Shown piece by piece: positions 35,601 through 42,874 of a stretch of DNA of 64,000 bases. Location of the stretch: positions 62,001 to 126,000 of the forward strand of contig JAUHXC010000016.1 of the NCBI GenBank assembly GCA_030427205.1, given 5' to 3'. Every line of letters starts with the position of its first letter. Within the stretch, counting starts at the first letter, position 1. Position numbers and translations under genes: made by a program. The notes beneath the pieces are model-generated. The model saw only the letters and a list, made by a program, of their open reading frames with translations. It was not told the origin of the DNA and made no database searches. Origin of the DNA: a bacterium (GTDB lineage: Bacteria > Myxococcota_A > Bradymonadia > UBA7976 > UBA1532).

Positions 35601-36020
35601 GTCGGCCAGCGTGCGCCCGCGCACGACCTTCATCGTGTAGTACAGCGTGCCGTCGTGCCGCTGGCCGAGCTCGTAGACCGGCACGATGTTGGGGTGCTCG
35701 AGCTGCCCGGTGATCCGGGCCTCGCGCAAGAAGCGGGTGAGCACCACCGCGTCGCGCCCCGACGCCGCGCTGCCCGGCTCGGGTCGGGTCAGCAGCTCCT
35801 TGAGGGCCACCTCGCGGCTCAGGTGGGCGTCGCGCACCACCAGGACCCGGCCGATGCCGCCGCGCCCCAGCTCGTTGGCCGACGGATCGGCGCCGGGCGG
35901 CAGGTAGCGGCCCGGCTGCTCCCGGGTCACGGTGATGGTGCCTTCGGCGACCGACTCGCCCGGCGCGTCGAGGGTCACCGCCAGCGGCGTGGCGTCGACG
36001 GTCTCGTCGGTTGCGTTCAT
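32700..36020 (-). CDS. Membrane Ser/Thr kinase with TPR region and acidic tail
   Basis: 1106 residues. The kinase domain (about 40-330) has Lys74 (VALKE), catalytic Asp177 (HRDLKPGN) and metal-binding Asp195 in DWG rather than DFG (LLDWGLAR). DWG recurs in one subgroup of bacterial PknB-like kinases, so activity is still expected. One membrane helix (about 357-380, VVSLAVAAIAVCLLVGLGVWA) separates the cytoplasmic kinase from an about 500-residue helical TPR-like region. A low-complexity tail rich in Glu, Ala and Met (MPAEDLPAEEMPTADMAAEDE) ends PERPQRPRRPAP. The tail end and the following leader are duplicated at 28.3 kb. Start ATG 36020; ribosome site weak. It probably senses the envelope through its helical region. 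Confidence 0.92.
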   Translation of the reverse strand: MNATDETVDATPLAVTLDAPGESVAEGTITVTREQPGRYLPPGADPSANELGRGGIGRVLVVRDAHLSREVALKELLTRPEPGSAASGRDAVVLTRFLREARITGQLEHPNIVPVYELGQRHDGTLYYTMKVVRGRTLADALAECDGLSDRLPLLKHFADLCNAMAYAHARGVIHRDLKPGNVMLGEFGETVLLDWGLARPVDEAAAEALDRALSDSGIEGHDPAATTEGAVLGTPLYMSPEQARGVADLDPRADVWSLGVMLYELVTGQRPFQGRSVVGVLTAVTSGAREPVRAVTPDAPPELAAVIERALHTDRDARYADAGELAAEVTAFLMGDRVRAYRYGLRDVLARFARRHVVSLAVAAIAVCLLVGLGVWAHMGVRGERDRAMVAEAKAMAAAEQAREAERAATAARDDAEGLVQYMVGDLRQTLEPLGRLDLLDGVVARVSVRGAAEADPQAEPSRARSRADTQFVIAMLAAARGMHDDARAAATESHRLRAGLVEAAPSPRARLHLARSTLQLAALDRQIGDRPSAQRRIEAALAELTPLAEGGDPEARHSRAEALQALGELRSSGGDLEAAEDLFREALTVRSALVADDESQTRWRTALAEVHDRLGDVRFDRGDAAGALDAYGEARALREALVAARPENLQWVRQLGVSYDQLADVRFHAGQHREALEAWQEAMDRLTRAYAANPSHLGWRRDAAIARLKMADGLAALGRTAPAARSLAGVVDDLRDLAARNPDDIGWARDLNVARWRRADLLVQLGQLDDAAALLDAALADAATLVKRVPGNATYRHDHAVAHLERGDLALKRGALVPAAVAYRTAARELGRLAERDPNNATVAGDRAVAHRRLTAVLGRSDLDRAALWRAVREAETREMPMPDAPADAALAAVGRGGGGAPPGAAAADGAADDDEDRGDVEAERAPAKRKVGARSSAAKASAAAPEPAAAPAPAAAAPAEPPAAGRAMPRDVADRMPAEDLPAEEMPTADMAAEDEREADARADDERGGAFGRRAEPAATADPMDLLDDPLLSGVDVDAAPADVRPWIGTGDRAAPRTPIGPAPLAPDREARPPRDPARRPVAPARNRSAAPERPQRPRRPAP

Positions 36021-36104
36021 CGCCCGCTCGCTTCGTTCGGCATCATGCGCCCCCCAGCTTGGTCGAGGTCGAGTCCATCCTACCTCTCGGGCGGGACCCG
36101 CCCG

Positions 36105-39100
36105 TCAGCGCCCGATCGGCCCTTCGGCGCGGGTCTCGGCCGCCTCGCTCGTCAGGCCCAGGCGGTTGTACTGGTAGACCGCCAGCCGCCGCGCGGCCTT
36201 CGCCCGGTCGAGCTGCCCGACGTTCTCTGCCAGCCGCGCCGCCAGTCGGGCGCTGCGGGCCACGTCGCGGTGCACGTAGCGCCCCTGACGCAGCGGATCG
36301 AGGCAGGCCCACTGGGTATCCCAGCTCGACCAGTGGCCGGCGTGGGCCGCGCAGGGCAGCAAGCTCACCCGGGCGAGCACCGTCGCCAGCCACGCGTCCG
36401 CCCGGGCCGCCTCGCGCAGCGCGACGACGAAGCGCGCGCGGGCCTCGTCGAAGCGACCCGAGTCGAGCAGCGTGCGCCCCAGGTTGATGGCATACAGCGG
36501 CCCCTCGGCATGGCCCAGCTCGCGGGCGATGTCATAGGCCACCCGATAGTGCTCGGTGGCGGTGTCGAGCTGGCTCAGCGCCCGGTGGATCTCGCCCAGC
36601 AGGTTCGAGGCCTGCATCACATCGGTGCGCATGCCGTGGTCGACGAAGGTATCCCGGGCCGCCGTCGCGTGGGTCTTCGCCGACTGCAGCTTGCCCCGAT
36701 AGAGCGCGACCGACGCCCGCCGGAACCGCCGCAGGCCCCGCTCGCGGGCGTCGTCGGCAGCACCGGGCAACCGCTCGACCGCGTCGAGCACCGCCTCGGC
36801 CTCGTCGTAGCGCCCGATGGCCTCGAGCGCGGCGCACAGCCAGCGCGCCGAGCGGGACACCAGCATCGGATCGCGGGTCTTGCGCGCCGTCGACATCGCC
36901 CGCCGCAAGTAGACGCTCGCCTGCACCGCGTCGCCCGCCGTGCGCTCGCTCTGGCCCAGCGCGGCCAGCGCCATGACCTCCGCCCGGTGATCCCCCGCCT
37001 CGCGGGCGGCGTCGAGCGCGCGCTGGCCATGCCGCCGCGCGTCGCCTCGCCCCAGCTGCGACGAGACCCAGGCCCACGCCGCGCGCAGCTCGATGCCCTC
37101 GGCGGCGTGCATGCCCCTCTCGAGCCGCCGCAGCAGGCGAGCGCCGTCGAGTACGAAGCGCCGCGCGGCCGGCAGGTCTTCGCGGGCGAGCGCTTCGCGG
37201 GTGCTGTCGAGCACCAGCGGCAGGGCTTCGGCGGGGGCGCCCGCGGCGGCGAGGTGATCGGCCAGTCGATGGGGATCGACGTCGTTGCGCACGGCCAGCA
37301 TGTCGGCGATGTGCCGATGCCACCCGCGCGCCCGCCCGCCCTTGCTCGCCCGCCGCTCGAGCGCCTCGCGCAGCAGGCCGTGGTTGAACGCCCAGCGGCC
37401 GCCGCCCACCGTCTGGATCAACCGCCCGTCGAGCAGGCGTTCGAGCGCCCAGCGCACCTCGTGGGTGCTCACGTCGGCGATCTCGCAGGCGCGGGTCCAC
37501 TCGCTGACCTTCACCTCGTTGCCCAGCAGCGCGGCGATCTCGAACGCCTGGAAGGTATCGGTGGCGAACGGCGCGAGCGTATCGCTCATGCGCGCGTCCC
37601 ACAGGGCGTCGAGATCGGACAGCGGATCGCCCGCGTCGCTGAGCCGATAGCCCATATCGGCGGTGATCAGCGCCCCCGCCCGGGCCCAGTGGCAGATCAG
37701 CTCGGTGGCGAAGAGGGGATGCCCGCCCGAGCGATCGATCACCCGCCGGCGGGTCACCGGATCGAGCTTGATGCGATCGTCGATGATCGCGCCCTGAGCG
37801 GTCGGATCGAGCGGCCCCAGGCGCAGCGTGCGGGCGCCGGGGCGGGCGGCGATGCGCTCGAGCGCCTCCTGCACCGGCGCCCGGGCGCTGAGATCGTCGC
37901 GCACCGTCAGCACGAACAGCGCCGGCAGCCGCGGGTTGCGCTGCAGGGTGGTGTCGACGAAGCGCACCGCCTCCTCGGCCCACTGCGCGTCTTCGATGCG
38001 CACGACCAGCGTGCGCCGCGCGGCGATGTGCTGCAGCACGAGCCCCAGGCCGCGCATCGCCTCGTCTTCGGTCCACAGCGTGATCGTGCGCTCGCCGACG
38101 CGGATCGAGCGGTCGCGGGTCAACAGCGCGCTGGCGATGCCCGCCACGGCGGTGGGCGCGTCGAGGCTGTCTTCCATGTGGCGCACGAGGCTGTCGAGAT
38201 CGACGCCCTCGGCCCGGCTGTGGCGGGCGAGCATCGCCGACAGCCCCGTATCGACCCCGGGGGCCTGACTGTGGGTCGCCACCAGCGTCTCGGCGACGCC
38301 CAGCTCGTGGGTCCGCGCGCCGAGCCAGCGCGAGAGGCGGGTCTTGCCGATGCCGGCCACGCCGCGCACCACCACCGCCCGCGGCCGATCGGACGCCGCC
38401 GCGTCGCGCAGCATCTGCCACAGCACCGCCCGCTCGCCCTCGCGGCCCTGCATCTGCGGCTCGCGCAGATCGGCCAGGGCGCTGCCGGTATCGGGCAGCC
38501 GCACCGGCGGAGGTACCGGGGGTCGACGCCAGTCGGGCGGGATCGGCACCCGCAGATCCGGCGCCGCGCCGCCGGCGCCGGGCACGGTCGGCAGCGATAG
38601 CGACGACGGATCGATCCAGGTGGCGCTCGCCCGGACGACGACCTGATCGAGCGTGCTCTCGACGTCCTCCTCGAATGGGTCGCCGGGCCCGGCCCGCAGC
38701 GGCGCGAACGAGTCGATCGACTCGACGTGCTCGCCGCTGTCGAAGGGCTGCTCGAGCGGCTCGTCGAGGGTCGGTTCGAAGTAGGCCTCGCCGTCGAGCG
38801 ACTCCCCGTGCAGGGCGTGATAGTCGACCACCCCGTCCTTGAGGGTCATGTCGGGATCGAAGGCTTCGATCTCCTCGACGGTCGCGACGGCGGCCAGCGC
38901 CTCGTGGGTCGCCGGCCCCAGCGTCAGGGCGGCGGTGGGCTCGGCGATGCCGGTCAGCACCAGCGGGCTGCGGCTCCACTCCGCCGAGGGCCGATCGGCG
39001 GCGACCGGCGGCGGCAGCTCGGCGAGGGCCCGGGCGGCGTCGGCGGCGTAGCGGAAGCGATCGGCCGGCGAGCGGGCGATCAGCCGGCGCAGCCAGTCTT

Positions 39101-39896
39101 CGAAGCCGCCGGGCACCGAGATGCGCGGATACAGCGGCTCCGGCTCGGAGCGGGTCGGCGCCAGCAGCGCGTCCGCCGAGGTGACCCCCCGCGGCGCGAA
39201 GGGCAGGTGGCCGGCGACCATCTCGTACAGCAGGCAGCCAAGGGCGTAGAGATCGGTCCACGGCCCGAAGCGCCGCGGATCGTGCTTGATCTGCTCCGGC
39301 GCCATGTAGCCCGGCGTGCCCGCGCGCACCGTCCGGCTGCGGCCGCCGTCGGGGCTCTCCTGGTGCACGATGCCGAAGTCGGTCAGCACCGGGCCCCGCT
39401 CGCCCATCAGCACGTTGCGCGGCTTGAGATCGCGGTGGATGACCCCGCGGGCGTGGGCGTGGGCCAGGGCGTCGAGCAGGGCGAACGCCACCGCGCGCAC
39501 CTCGCCCCAGTACAGCTCGGCGCGATCGGCGAGCGTGCCGCCGTCCACCCAATCCATGACCACATAGGGCGCGTTGTCCGCGAGCCGCCCGTTGCTGCGC
39601 TGGTGCAGCTCGCGGTCGATGGTGCCGTGATCGTGCACCCGGATGATGCCCGGATGGTCGAGCGAAGCCATCGCCCGCACCTCGCGGGCGAAGAGATCAC
39701 GAAACTGCGCCGCCCGGGCCCGGGCCGCCGGGCCCGATCCGCGATCGGTCGGCGGCAGGCTCATGACCTTGATCGCGACCGGCGTGCCCAGGGCGCGATG
39801 CACCCCCCGCCAGACCACCGCCGTCGCGCCACTGCCGGCCGGCCGCTGCAATTCGAACGGTCCGATGTGGATCGGGCTGCGGGCGGTGGTCGTCAT
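36105..39896 (-). CDS. Ser/Thr kinase - AAA ATPase - TPR signalling protein (paralogue)
   Basis: 1263 residues from ATG 39896 (GGAG just upstream; a TTG at 39917 is an alternative). Kinase domain about 8-290: Lys43 (VAIK), Asp156 (HRDLKPRN) and Asp173 (DFG). A disordered linker with acidic and Ser-rich sequence leads to an ATPase with Walker A RGVAGIGKTRLS near 500 and Walker B RTLVVRIEDAQW. TPR-like helices extend to the C-terminus. It matches the protein at 13793-17887 domain by domain, including the ELGVAE.. and LARH motifs after Walker A, so the two are paralogues. They have no obvious partner genes. The ATPase-TPR part may regulate or be regulated by the kinase in response to a bound ligand. 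Confidence 0.92.
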   Translation of the reverse strand: MTTTARSPIHIGPFELQRPAGSGATAVVWRGVHRALGTPVAIKVMSLPPTDRGSGPAARARAAQFRDLFAREVRAMASLDHPGIIRVHDHGTIDRELHQRSNGRLADNAPYVVMDWVDGGTLADRAELYWGEVRAVAFALLDALAHAHARGVIHRDLKPRNVLMGERGPVLTDFGIVHQESPDGGRSRTVRAGTPGYMAPEQIKHDPRRFGPWTDLYALGCLLYEMVAGHLPFAPRGVTSADALLAPTRSEPEPLYPRISVPGGFEDWLRRLIARSPADRFRYAADAARALAELPPPVAADRPSAEWSRSPLVLTGIAEPTAALTLGPATHEALAAVATVEEIEAFDPDMTLKDGVVDYHALHGESLDGEAYFEPTLDEPLEQPFDSGEHVESIDSFAPLRAGPGDPFEEDVESTLDQVVVRASATWIDPSSLSLPTVPGAGGAAPDLRVPIPPDWRRPPVPPPVRLPDTGSALADLREPQMQGREGERAVLWQMLRDAAASDRPRAVVVRGVAGIGKTRLSRWLGARTHELGVAETLVATHSQAPGVDTGLSAMLARHSRAEGVDLDSLVRHMEDSLDAPTAVAGIASALLTRDRSIRVGERTITLWTEDEAMRGLGLVLQHIAARRTLVVRIEDAQWAEEAVRFVDTTLQRNPRLPALFVLTVRDDLSARAPVQEALERIAARPGARTLRLGPLDPTAQGAIIDDRIKLDPVTRRRVIDRSGGHPLFATELICHWARAGALITADMGYRLSDAGDPLSDLDALWDARMSDTLAPFATDTFQAFEIAALLGNEVKVSEWTRACEIADVSTHEVRWALERLLDGRLIQTVGGGRWAFNHGLLREALERRASKGGRARGWHRHIADMLAVRNDVDPHRLADHLAAAGAPAEALPLVLDSTREALAREDLPAARRFVLDGARLLRRLERGMHAAEGIELRAAWAWVSSQLGRGDARRHGQRALDAAREAGDHRAEVMALAALGQSERTAGDAVQASVYLRRAMSTARKTRDPMLVSRSARWLCAALEAIGRYDEAEAVLDAVERLPGAADDARERGLRRFRRASVALYRGKLQSAKTHATAARDTFVDHGMRTDVMQASNLLGEIHRALSQLDTATEHYRVAYDIARELGHAEGPLYAINLGRTLLDSGRFDEARARFVVALREAARADAWLATVLARVSLLPCAAHAGHWSSWDTQWACLDPLRQGRYVHRDVARSARLAARLAENVGQLDRAKAARRLAVYQYNRLGLTSEAAETRAEGPIGR

Positions 39897-40099
39897 CGGC
39901 TCCAAGCTAGCCTGCAAACGGCGATTGCGCCATTTTGTACCAAGCCGTCGACGTTTCTTTGACGGGCTGTCGTCGTCGGGTCATCAGACCCTTTCCACCG
40001 GGCCCCGCGTGAGGTAAGAGATCTATGTTCGTCGAATCCATCGCGCGCCGCGCCGACGGGTCTGGCACGAGCGGTCATGGGGGCCGCCGAGCGCCGGAC

Positions 40100-40128
40100 T
40101 TGACTTTGATCGTTGGCCGGGGTGCAGT
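40100..40128 (+). promoter_or_regulatory. Sigma-70-like promoter for the SnoaL-like gene
   Basis: TTGACT (40100-40105), a 17-bp spacer and TGCAGT (40123-40128) lie 27 bp before GTG 40156. The surrounding 259-bp intergenic region (39897-40155) is relatively AT-rich, with ATTTTGTACC and GATCTATG stretches; I see nothing else in it. Confidence 0.5.
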
Positions 40129-40155
40129 GTCGCATCACCCGATCTGGAGCAGACC

Positions 40156-40620
40156 GTGAGCACTCAGGCAGACATGCAGACCCTCATCCGGCAGTACTTC
40201 GAAGAGGTCCAGAAGCCGATGGACGCGACGAAGCTGCCCAAGTTCTTCCACGAAGACGTGCGGTTCCACTCCGAGATGGGCACGCTGCGTGGTCTCAAGC
40301 AGTTCGAGTATCTCATCCGCTCGCTCTACTGGCCCATCGTCGAGCCGGGCAGCGTGCAGATCGACCTGAAGTTCCTCGATCTGACCGCGGCCGACAAGCA
40401 GAACCACCCGCTCGATCCGTCGCAGCTCGTCAAGTTCAAGGCGGTGGTCACCGCCGACCGCAAGAAGGCGAGCCCCGAGGGCGACAAGGTCTTCCAGCAC
40501 GAAGTGGTCAACGTGTGGCGGGTCGTCGACGGCAAGTGCAAGGCGGCCTGGCCCGACATCAGCGAAGGCGGCAAGGACGCCGACGTGCTCGCCGAAGCCT
40601 CGGTCAGCATCGCCGGCTGA
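40156..40620 (+). CDS. SnoaL/NTF2-like fold protein
   Basis: 154 residues from GTG 40156 with GGAGC upstream. The pattern (helical start, FFHEDVRFHSEMGTLRGLKQFEYLIRSLYW, then four beta strands such as VKFKAVVTAD and VVNVWRVVDGKCKAAWPDI) fits the cone-shaped NTF2/SnoaL fold. That fold is used by small-molecule isomerases, cyclases and binding proteins. No catalytic residue set can be identified. Codon use is rich in Lys compared with neighbours, which may indicate high expression. It has its own promoter-like element and is convergent with the P450 gene. Confidence 0.75.
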   Translation: MSTQADMQTLIRQYFEEVQKPMDATKLPKFFHEDVRFHSEMGTLRGLKQFEYLIRSLYWPIVEPGSVQIDLKFLDLTAADKQNHPLDPSQLVKFKAVVTADRKKASPEGDKVFQHEVVNVWRVVDGKCKAAWPDISEGGKDADVLAEASVSIAG

Positions 40621-40661
40621 GCTGGCCCGCGCGCCCTCGACGGGGCACGCCGGCCAGGTTT

Positions 40662-42146
40662 TCAGCCGGGCTCGGCGGCCGGCCGGGCGCCGGTCGGCTG
40701 GTCGAGCGCCGACTCGTCCGGTGCCGAATCCTGCGAGTCATCGGGCGCCGACGCGCCGGTCACCGACCGCGGCAGCGCCGGCTGCCGCGGCGTCACGTAC
40801 ATCCGAAAACCTGCCAGCAGATCCAGCGTCAGCCCGCCGCGCATGCGCAGGCGCTCGCCCGGCACCTTCTCCAGCCGGTAGCGTTGCACCAGCCCCGCCA
40901 GGATCAGCACCCCCTCCATCATCGCCAGGTTCGTACCGACGCACTTGCGGGCGCCGCCGCCGAACGGCACGTAGGCGAAGCGGTGATAGTCGCCGCGGCG
41001 CTCGGGCGAGAAGCGATCCGGATCGAAGGCCAGTGGTGCCTCCCAGTTGGCGGGGCTGCGGTGGGTGGCCCACGGCGAGACGAAGAGCAGCGCCCCCTTG
41101 GGCAGCAGATAGCCCCCCATCTCGGTCTCTTCGGGCAGCTCGCGCCCGATGAGCCACGCCGGCGGATACAGCCGCATCGCCTCGTGGAAGACCTGGGTGG
41201 TATAGGTCAGCGCGGGCAGGTCGTCGAGGGTCGGCGGGCGCCCGCCGAGCACCCGATCGACCTCCGCCTCCAGCCGCTCACGCTCGACGTGATGCTCGGC
41301 GAGCAGCTGCAGCGAGAAGGCCAGCGCGGTGGCGGTTGTCTCGTAGCCCGCGAGAAAGAGGGTGCGCACCTCGTCGGCGATCTCGTCGAGGGACAGGCCT
41401 TCGCCCGTATCCGGGTCGCGGGCCTCCATGAGCAGGCCGAGGATGTCGCCGTGCTGCTGCCCCGACGCCCGGCGCTTGTGCACCATGTCGGCGATGATCC
41501 CGTCGATCCGCTTGCGCCGGGCCCGCGCGCGCAGGCGGCTCGGCGTCGGCAGGTAGAGATCGTAGGGGATCGCCGAGACGAACTGCCGGGCCACGAAGCG
41601 GAACAGTTCGAGCAGGCTGTCGGCGATGTCGTCGAAGCGGGCCATCGCCTCCTGGCTCTCGGCGAACAAGCCGCGGATGACCAGATCGAGCAGCGCGTGG
41701 CCCATCTCCTGACGGACGTCGATCATCGTCCGCCCCTGCCACCGCTCGACGGTCTCGGCGAGCACCGTCTCGATGAGCGGCCCCAGCCCGTGCAGCCGCT
41801 CCCGGGTGAACATCGGGTTGACGATCCGCCGGTTGCGCTTCCAGGTCTCGCCCACCGAGGTCACCAGGCCGGTGCCGAGCACCATGTCGACCCGTTGGAT
41901 GAGCGCGGGCGGCTTGATCACCGCGCGCTCGGTCTGCACGAACGCGAACTGAACCAGATCGGGATCCGACAGCAGAAACGCGGTCTGCCCCGGCATCGGC
42001 ATGCGCACGATGCCGCCGTACTCGACCGTGACCTGTTCGACGAGGGTGAAAGGGTCGTCGAGCAGCTCCCGGGCGACGCCGAGGAAGGGGCGCCCCTTGG
42101 GTCCGGGCACTTCGGTGTAGGGTCGCGGCGTCGTGGGGGCGATCAT
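40662..42146 (-). CDS. Cytochrome P450
   Basis: 494 residues. Contains the I-helix oxygen motif AGYETT, ExxR as EAMR, FDPDRFSPERR and the heme loop FGGGARKCVG with Cys402 as axial ligand. It is soluble (no membrane helix), so a ferredoxin or flavodoxin partner is needed; none is adjacent. The early sequence VPGPKGRPFLGVARELLDDP is of the long-chain or terpenoid-hydroxylase style, but the substrate is unknown. Its ATG (42146) has no ribosome site; a -10-like TAGGCT ends six bases upstream, consistent with a leaderless mRNA. The methyltransferase-like gene is divergent from it. Confidence 0.95.
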   Translation of the reverse strand: MIAPTTPRPYTEVPGPKGRPFLGVARELLDDPFTLVEQVTVEYGGIVRMPMPGQTAFLLSDPDLVQFAFVQTERAVIKPPALIQRVDMVLGTGLVTSVGETWKRNRRIVNPMFTRERLHGLGPLIETVLAETVERWQGRTMIDVRQEMGHALLDLVIRGLFAESQEAMARFDDIADSLLELFRFVARQFVSAIPYDLYLPTPSRLRARARRKRIDGIIADMVHKRRASGQQHGDILGLLMEARDPDTGEGLSLDEIADEVRTLFLAGYETTATALAFSLQLLAEHHVERERLEAEVDRVLGGRPPTLDDLPALTYTTQVFHEAMRLYPPAWLIGRELPEETEMGGYLLPKGALLFVSPWATHRSPANWEAPLAFDPDRFSPERRGDYHRFAYVPFGGGARKCVGTNLAMMEGVLILAGLVQRYRLEKVPGERLRMRGGLTLDLLAGFRMYVTPRQPALPRSVTGASAPDDSQDSAPDESALDQPTGARPAAEPG

Positions 42147-42152
42147 GGCGGC

Positions 42153-42158
42153 AGCCTA
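42153..42158 (-). promoter_or_regulatory. Extended -10 (TGC-TAGGCT) for the P450 gene
   Basis: Minus-strand TGCTAGGCTGCCGCC runs into ATG at 42146, leaving six bases from hexamer to start. It has the TG dinucleotide of an extended -10. The transcript would start at the ATG. Confidence 0.4.
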
Positions 42159-42242
42159 GCAGACTCCAGCGCGGCCCGCGCCCATTGTGTGACAGGCGCC
42201 ATCGCGTGACAGGCGGCCCTGGGTTCGACCGCACATCTGCTG

Positions 42243-42248
42243 TACGGT
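42243..42248 (+). promoter_or_regulatory. -10-like TACGGT placed for a leaderless transcript
   Basis: TACGGT is followed by CGACC and then ATG at 42254. No Shine-Dalgarno sequence is present. It faces away from the P450 promoter in the same about 100-bp divergent spacer. Confidence 0.35.
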
Positions 42249-42253
42249 CGACC

Positions 42254-42865
42254 ATGCCTCAGGACCCGCCCCGATACCCGGCGCCGCTCAGCCCCCGCGA
42301 AGAGATCGAGCACGCCGCCCGGGCCTTCATGTGGCTGATGCGCATCCGCGAGCCGCGGCCCGAAGTGCCCTTCCTCGCGATGCCACCGGCCGTCTGTCGC
42401 CTCATCGCCCAAGAGCTCGCGCTCGGGCCGGGCGATACGCTGATCGACATCGGCTGCGGCGACGGGCGAACCCTGGCGGCCGTCCTCGACGGGCGCGGCG
42501 GCGCGGGGGTCGGGCTCGAGCGGGATGTCGACCGGGCCGCCGAGGCCCGGGGCAGGGGACTGCGGGTCGTCGAGGGCGACTTCGAATCCGAGGCCGACCT
42601 CGACCGCCTGCCGCTCGACCGGGCGGCTGCGGTGCTGCTGTTCCTCTATCCGTGGGCCGTCGAGCTGCTTCTCCCGCGGCTCGTCGCCCGCCTGCCGCCC
42701 GACGCCCGCATCGTCTCCTACTGCTTCGCCGACCCGCGGCTGGCCACCGGCCCGCGGCAGATGGTCGACGGGTTCGCCTATCCGGGCCACCGGGTGCCGC
42801 TCTATGTCTGGACGACCCGTGAGGTCGAGCGCGCGCTGCGGGGGGCCGCCGATACGCCCGGCTGA
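42254..42865 (+). CDS. SAM-dependent methyltransferase-like protein
   Basis: 203 residues. Class I methyltransferase motif I is clear: LIDIGCGDGRTLAAVLD (about 62-78), then an acidic-end strand GVGLERDVDRA and VVEGDFE. The fold seems short at its C-terminus (VPLYVWTTREVERAL). N-terminal EHAARAFMWLMRIREPRPEVPF resembles small methyltransferases that modify proteins or lipids, but I cannot name the substrate. It is probably transcribed leaderless from the element at 42243. It converges on the M1 peptidase gene 9 bp downstream. Confidence 0.8.
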   Translation: MPQDPPRYPAPLSPREEIEHAARAFMWLMRIREPRPEVPFLAMPPAVCRLIAQELALGPGDTLIDIGCGDGRTLAAVLDGRGGAGVGLERDVDRAAEARGRGLRVVEGDFESEADLDRLPLDRAAAVLLFLYPWAVELLLPRLVARLPPDARIVSYCFADPRLATGPRQMVDGFAYPGHRVPLYVWTTREVERALRGAADTPG

Positions 42866-42874
42866 CCGCGCCGC

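Noticed and set aside
30195..38600. A very long open plus-strand frame opposite the HEAT, secreted and kinase genes
   Set aside because: It is antisense to clearly coding genes with recognised domains, its translation is Arg/Gly/Pro/His-rich without any fold, and long spurious frames are expected at this GC content.
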